Assembly: GCA_024511045.1 (NCBI GenBank)
Contig: JANEMG010000062.1
Span: 1-9,718 of the forward strand
Length of the DNA stretch: 9,718 bases
Source of the DNA: Gammaproteobacteria bacterium
GTDB taxonomy: Bacteria > Pseudomonadota > Gammaproteobacteria > Methylococcales > Methylomonadaceae
Direction of reading: 5' to 3'
Positions 6,552-9,718 of this stretch are shown here, piece after piece. Under the pieces are notes generated by a model, which was not told the origin of the DNA, searched no databases, and was given only the letters and a program-made list of their open reading frames with translations. A program made the translations under genes and the position numbers. Positions within the stretch are counted from its first letter, which is position 1. Each line of letters starts with the position of its first letter.

Positions 6552-6795
6552 CAGTTGCTCTCCATTACTGATCCAAATCCTTAATATTGTGCTTTTTCAT
6601 CAAACAAGTGCTTGTGATTGCTCTGCGTATCCGGGCGCGCCTGATTCACGCTGCGAACACACGTCAAAGTGGCATGGCTGTCATTTATCAACGATTAGGC
6701 GATTGGCATTCTTTGCCATGAGGAATGCCTCGATGCCATTGTTTCTATGGATACATACCAGTATAGTGAGGAAAATTTTCAGTGCAATGTACTGT
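6552..6795. other. Intergenic region between hemY and the uncharacterised gene
   Basis: No gene is supported. It contains a possible minus-strand promoter (6760-6787), an inverted repeat GGCATTC (6705-6711)/GAATGCC (6723-6729) with an 11-base loop, and a short palindrome ACAAG-TG-CTTGT (6604-6615) located 53-64 bases before the minus-strand start codon. The last two could be RNA structure or an operator in a ~200-base 5' untranslated region. No T-tailed terminator is seen after hemY. Confidence 0.4.
6760..6787 (-). promoter_or_regulatory. Possible sigma70 promoter for the uncharacterised gene
   Basis: Read on the minus strand, TTGCAC (6787-6782) and TATACT (6765-6760, 5 of 6 to consensus) are 16 bases apart. 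They lie immediately after the hemY stop. Transcription would start near 6753 and give a 5' untranslated region of about 200 bases. The -35 match is weak, so this is a tentative call. Confidence 0.35.
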
Positions 6796-8028
6796 TCATC
6801 CGGTGAGTGTCTCAACCTGGTTGACCACTTCGCTGGAGGCCAGTTCCAGTCCACGCTTGTAGGCTTCGCTGGCCTTGTCGGGCTTGCCCTGCAGGTCGTA
6901 TAATTCTCCCAGCATCCGACAGGCGGAAACGGTCGGCTCGATGCTCAAGCTTTTGCTGATATACACTTCCGCTTTTTCCAGTTCGCCGCATTTCATACTG
7001 ATTTTTCCCAAAGTGCGCAGCAAAACGGCATCGTTGGGATGCAATTCCAGCCATTTCTGCGCCGTTGCCAACTGCGCGGGATAATCCTCAGTCTGAATGC
7101 AGCCATACAGGATGACCAGGGTTTCATCCCAATTTTTCTCCAGTGCGGCAATCAATTCGTCACGTACTTCCTCGCCGGCCTCGCAGTCGATCATTGCTGC
7201 AAAATAGATTGCCCGTACGCCCGGCATGTTCTGTACATGTTCCGGAATAGTTTGCCACAGCGCCTTGATTTCCTGGACATCACCCTGTTCGGCAGCCTGC
7301 TTGAGCAGTTCGCTGAAGGTTTCCGTTTCCAGCAGCTTGATTTCGGTTTCCATCAGTACCTTGTTCTTGTTCAGAGAGGGGATCAGTTTTCTGATGCCCT
7401 CCCAGTCGCCGATATGCCGATAGGTCTGATGCAGCAGTTTGAGCACCGCCGCATGGCCGGGATTCAGAGACTGCAGCCGGGACAGGGTTTCTATGGCCTG
7501 GTCGAATTCCTTGCCGGACAGATGCAGTTCCGCCTCGGTCAAACCAATGGCGATGTCCGAACCCGGCGCCTCCTCTTTGGCCCGTTGCAGATATTCATCA
7601 CGCTTTTCAAATGCTCCTCGTGACTGGGCGGCACGCGCCGCAGTCAGATAATGGATCAACGGCGCACCACTATGGGCGGCATGTTTGATCAACATTTTTT
7701 CCGCCTTGTCCCAGTTGCCTTCGGCGGAATCCACCAGCCCGGCGATCAGCGCATCCTGGGAGCGGCTGAATTTGACCTGTTTCCTTTTTGCTTTCAATTT
7801 TCCCGGCAGCCGGATCAGCCAGCCCAACAGACGGAAGAAAAAGTACAGGACGAAAAACAGCAGCAGCAGGCCCAGCAGAAAAACGACCAGGGACATTTCC
7901 ACGGACCATTGACCGATACCCAACAGAGCATAGCCGGGATCATCGAAACCTGCCAGCCAGTTGCGCAGAATAAATGCCACAGCGACGGCAATGGACAATG
8001 ATCCCAGAAAATATATAAAATTTCTCAT
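6796..8028 (-). CDS. hemY: HemY, membrane-anchored TPR protein of tetrapyrrole metabolism
   Basis: HemY is an inner-membrane protein encoded with haem-synthesis genes in Beta/Gammaproteobacteria; its exact role is unresolved, and it is not the Bacillus-type protoporphyrinogen oxidase that shares the name. The product is 410 aa (E. coli about 398). The N-terminus has two membrane segments, residues 3-21 and about 45-66, separated by the family-typical DPGYALLGIGQWSVEMSL stretch. The rest is helical and TPR-like; clear repeat units are seen near the C-terminus (GELEKAEVYISKSLSIEP, LQGKPDKASEAYKRGLELA). I chose the ATG at 8028 because it gives the correct HemY N-terminus and has a GGAAGG-like ribosome-binding site 5-6 bases upstream. 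The frame is open for 73 more codons into hemX, but that part is Arg-rich and overlaps hemX, so it is a shadow. It starts 13 bases after the hemX stop, consistent with one transcript. Confidence 0.93.
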   Translation of the reverse strand: MRNFIYFLGSLSIAVAVAFILRNWLAGFDDPGYALLGIGQWSVEMSLVVFLLGLLLLFFVLYFFFRLLGWLIRLPGKLKAKRKQVKFSRSQDALIAGLVDSAEGNWDKAEKMLIKHAAHSGAPLIHYLTAARAAQSRGAFEKRDEYLQRAKEEAPGSDIAIGLTEAELHLSGKEFDQAIETLSRLQSLNPGHAAVLKLLHQTYRHIGDWEGIRKLIPSLNKNKVLMETEIKLLETETFSELLKQAAEQGDVQEIKALWQTIPEHVQNMPGVRAIYFAAMIDCEAGEEVRDELIAALEKNWDETLVILYGCIQTEDYPAQLATAQKWLELHPNDAVLLRTLGKISMKCGELEKAEVYISKSLSIEPTVSACRMLGELYDLQGKPDKASEAYKRGLELASSEVVNQVETLTG

Positions 8029-8041
8029 GTTGGCCTTCCCG

Positions 8042-9376
8042 TTACGGCATCGATGGCGTCGCTGGCGCCGCCGTTTCCGGCGCATTGACTGGGGAAGCGG
8101 CAATATCCGGTGCACTCTCTTCCTTACTGTTTTCAGCGGGTGCAGCAGCTTCCAGCTCGCCGGTAGTGGCTGGTGCCGCCGCTTCCGGTTTGCTCGTCTG
8201 CGGCTCAGCCGGCTCACCGATATCCTGCAGCGCCTTGTCCGTTTCAATCCTCAACTTGGTGATGTCTCGCAGCATTTTCAGTGACTTGCTGATATCCGGC
8301 AACTGGCTGCGAATTGCAGTGTTTTGCAGTTTTTCCAGTTTGGCGAGAAACTTCCTGGCATTGTCGTTGCTGTCGAAATTCTCCTGCAACCATTTTTTCG
8401 CATCGGCCAGGTTGAGCCTGTACAGCCGGTCATGCTGCTGGACCAGGGAAAATTTCACCATTTCCAGCTTTACCCTGAGCTGCTGCTTGATAAACCGGGC
8501 TTCCTGCGCGGTCAGTATTTCCTCTACCGGCTTTTCCAGGTGTCTGATGGTCACGATCCCCTCGAGTTCCTTGATTGCAGAATCGAGAATTCCGCCGGCT
8601 TCGGAATCTTCGCTAGGTTCGTTATCCTTGATTTCCGGTTGCTTGATGGGCTTGCCGGCAAAGGGCAGCTGCAGGGAAAGTTTGTCGATATTGTCCTCCA
8701 GGGTCTGCAGCACAGCGTAGATTCCGACGATATCCGGCACTTCGACACCCTTGAGCAGCGTGATTTCCTTTGCCAGCTGCTCCCTGACCTTGAATGCGGC
8801 GGCGTCGCCGCTCTCCCGCAAGCGCTGATCGGCCGCTTCCAGCGCTTCCAGCGTGGTACGAACATCGCCAACCAGATGCAGGCGTTGATTGGCCACGCTG
8901 AGAAGATACTCGGCATCGGTCAGCAGCCAGTCGCCCCGGGTTTTGCCCAGTTGCCGTTGAATTTTCTGTATGGCCTGCTTCTGCTCCTTGCGCATGTTTT
9001 CCAGTTTTTCCTTATACAGGCTGGAAAGTTCGGCAAGATTTTTGTTGATCTGATTTTCCTTCCCGGTCAGTTTTGCGTTCAGGGTCGCCAGTTGTGACTG
9101 CAGCGCAGTCAACTGGGTCTGATAGCCGGTAATTTGCCGGGTTAGTTCCATGTAATGCTGTTCTTCCTTGACGATCTCCCCGCCGATATCCTCCTGTTTG
9201 GCGCGCAGATCCTGCAGCAGCAGGTAGCCAAAACCAGCGAGCCCGATCAAGAGCAATACAATGATGATGCTCAGCCACAGTCCGCTGCGGGACTTGTGCT
9301 CTTTCTGCTCCTTGCCCCCGGGTTCCCCGGATGTCTCCTGCGTTTCATTCAATTCTTCGGCCACGTTGTTCCTCAT
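8042..9376 (-). CDS. hemX: HemX, membrane-anchored coiled-coil protein of the hem operon
   Basis: HemX-family protein of 444 aa (E. coli about 393). Databases often label it uroporphyrinogen-III C-methyltransferase, but the sequence shows no methyltransferase domain, and a structural or regulatory role in haem synthesis is more likely. Residues 1-32 are charged and cytoplasmic. A single membrane segment lies at 33-54. A coiled coil occupies about 60-150 (Gln/Lys/Leu-rich). The HemX domain follows, with the characteristic DWLLTDAEYLLSVANQRL near 155-172 and ITIRH...EARFIKQQLRVKLE blocks. Residues 387-444 are an Ala/Pro/Glu-rich tail that is probably disordered and accounts for the extra length. 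ATG 9376 has GGGAG about 13 bases upstream, which is long; an alternative GTG at 9364, preceded by AGGA at 5 bases, would shorten the protein by four residues. It is co-directional with and just upstream of hemY. hemD is not immediately upstream as in the common hemCDXY order. Confidence 0.92.
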   Translation of the reverse strand: MRNNVAEELNETQETSGEPGGKEQKEHKSRSGLWLSIIIVLLLIGLAGFGYLLLQDLRAKQEDIGGEIVKEEQHYMELTRQITGYQTQLTALQSQLATLNAKLTGKENQINKNLAELSSLYKEKLENMRKEQKQAIQKIQRQLGKTRGDWLLTDAEYLLSVANQRLHLVGDVRTTLEALEAADQRLRESGDAAAFKVREQLAKEITLLKGVEVPDIVGIYAVLQTLEDNIDKLSLQLPFAGKPIKQPEIKDNEPSEDSEAGGILDSAIKELEGIVTIRHLEKPVEEILTAQEARFIKQQLRVKLEMVKFSLVQQHDRLYRLNLADAKKWLQENFDSNDNARKFLAKLEKLQNTAIRSQLPDISKSLKMLRDITKLRIETDKALQDIGEPAEPQTSKPEAAAPATTGELEAAAPAENSKEESAPDIAASPVNAPETAAPATPSMP

Positions 9377-9425
9377 TAGGTTTAGTCAGCTCCCATAATT
9401 GCCCCTCCCTTGGGTTTTTATGGAA

Positions 9426-9449
9426 ATAAAACAGCCTGGGCTGCTTTAT
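9426..9449 (-). terminator. Intrinsic terminator-like hairpin 50 bases before hemX
   Basis: On the minus strand ATAAAGCAGC pairs with GCTGTTTTAT around a 4-base CCAG loop: ten pairs, with one G-U wobble. On the plus strand the same position would be an A-C mismatch, so the structure fits minus-strand RNA better. The 3' arm is T-rich (TTTTATTTCC). It lies between the putative leader ORF and hemX and so could act as an attenuator or as the end of a short RNA. Confidence 0.5.
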
Positions 9450-9536
9450 ACATGATCGACGCGTCGAGTGTATCTCGTATCGATTCTTCCCTGTTTCGGG
9501 CTTGTCCATTGTCCAGAACCTGAATTTACAGGACGG

Positions 9537-9593
9537 CTATGGTATTTGAATACTGCCTGTCAGACACATCCAGCGTGTTTTTCCGGCTATCAT
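9537..9593 (-). CDS. Putative 18-aa leader peptide upstream of hemX
   Basis: ATG at 9593 to TAG at 9539-9537 encodes MIAGKTRWMCLTGSIQIP. The support is the ribosome-binding site GAGGAGG, 8 bases before the ATG (plus-strand 9601-9608), stronger than that of hemX itself. It lies between a possible promoter and a terminator hairpin. The peptide has one Cys and one Trp but no run of one amino acid, so a classical amino-acid attenuator is not evident. A chance ORF remains quite possible. Confidence 0.3.
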   Translation of the reverse strand: MIAGKTRWMCLTGSIQIP

Positions 9594-9623
9594 AAAATAA
9601 GCCTCCTCAGCGATATCTGTGGG

Positions 9624-9652
9624 TAGATAATGCCGAAGGCTTAAGCTATCAA
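9624..9652 (-). promoter_or_regulatory. Possible promoter for the hemX leader
   Basis: On the minus strand TTGATA (9652-9647, 5 of 6) is followed after 17 bases by TATCTA (9629-9624, only 3 of 6). A perfect TATAAT is also present slightly upstream (9663-9658), but without a good -35 at the right distance. Either could start a transcript through the 18-codon ORF. Confidence 0.3.
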
Positions 9653-9668
9653 ATTGAATTATATAAAT

Positions 9669-9693
9669 AAAATGCGCGTTAGCGCCTCATTTT
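9669..9693 (-). terminator. Hairpin ending an off-window minus-strand gene
   Basis: AAAATG/GCG (9669-9678) pairs with CGC/CATTTT (9683-9693) around TTAG, with a small internal loop. Both flanks are A/T-rich, so it could work on either strand. On the minus strand it begins about 8 bases after a TAA (9705-9703), the normal place for a terminator of a gene entering from the right edge. That gene's coding part is not visible, so its identity is unknown. Confidence 0.4.
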
Positions 9694-9718
9694 TTCTCGA
9701 TATTAAAAACTTGTTACT

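Larger units (their letters stand above)
9377..9718. other. Long non-coding leader region upstream of hemX
   Basis: No gene longer than 18 codons is supported over 342 bases. On the minus strand the order is: two stop codons (9716-9714 and 9705-9703), a terminator-like hairpin (9693-9669), a possible promoter (9652-9624), an 18-codon ORF with a strong Shine-Dalgarno (9593-9537), and an intrinsic-terminator hairpin (9449-9426), then hemX. This is the layout expected of either a small RNA gene or a leader with premature termination in front of hemXY. Confidence 0.5.

Noticed and set aside
6517..6903. 128-codon plus-strand frame across the hemY-downstream gap
   Set aside because: It overlaps the ends of two real minus-strand genes, lacks a ribosome-binding site, and has no family resemblance.
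8029..8247. 73-codon N-terminal extension of hemY
   Set aside because: Arg-rich sequence in the wrong frame of the hemX tail; starting at 8028 gives the correct HemY N-terminus with a ribosome-binding site.
8324..9097. 257-codon plus-strand open frame opposite hemX
   Set aside because: Antisense shadow of hemX, whose family motifs and membrane segment are clear.
9418..9453. 11-aa ORF (MYKAAQAVLFP) running through the hairpin before hemX
   Set aside because: The sequence is explained by the terminator stem, and there is no ribosome-binding site.

Overview
The window looks like a chromosomal segment of a gammaproteobacterium outside the Enterobacterales. The evidence is the set of housekeeping proteins: an OpdA/PrlC-type oligopeptidase A and a UbiD decarboxylase that both match the E. 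coli proteins closely in motif and length, and a hemX-hemY pair, which is characteristic of Beta/Gammaproteobacteria. Genus cannot be read from the sequence. Coding DNA is moderately GC-rich; the two larger intergenic regions are visibly AT-richer.

Layout. (1) 1-4950, plus strand: a compact operon. It starts with the 3' end of one HDOD-domain gene, followed 3 bases later by a second HDOD gene with a cyclic-nucleotide-binding-like N-terminus. That gene carries an in-frame amber codon at 1105-1107. One base after it comes prlC, and ubiD overlaps the prlC stop by 4 bases (ATGA). (2) 4951-5726: a 776-base non-coding gap between convergent genes, and the most unusual part of the window. It holds a near-consensus sigma70 promoter (5107-5135), two diverged ~122-base repeat units with imperfect terminal inverted repeats (5288-5409 and 5541-5663), and between them four back-to-back perfect hairpins (5420-5533), the first of which looks like an intrinsic terminator. 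Promoter plus terminator without a convincing ORF suggests an sRNA of about 300 nt. (3) 5727-6551, minus strand: an unrecognised 274-aa soluble protein with a basic, coiled-coil-like C-terminus. (4) 6552-6795: a non-coding stretch with a possible promoter for that gene. (5) 6796-9376, minus strand: hemX-hemY, two membrane-anchored proteins encoded 13 bases apart. (6) 9377-9718: a non-coding leader upstream of hemX with, in minus-strand order, a terminator-like hairpin of an off-window gene, a weak promoter, an 18-codon ORF behind a strong Shine-Dalgarno, and an intrinsic-terminator hairpin just before hemX. hemD is not directly upstream of hemX, as it is in the usual hemCDXY operon.

How the genes work together: the plus-strand operon joins putative signalling (HDOD), turnover of cytoplasmic peptides (PrlC) and ubiquinone synthesis (UbiD). 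The minus-strand pair belongs to haem/tetrapyrrole metabolism. No mobile element, CRISPR array, tRNA or rRNA is visible. The coding content is ordinary; the novelty is in the non-coding regions and in the broken HDOD gene.
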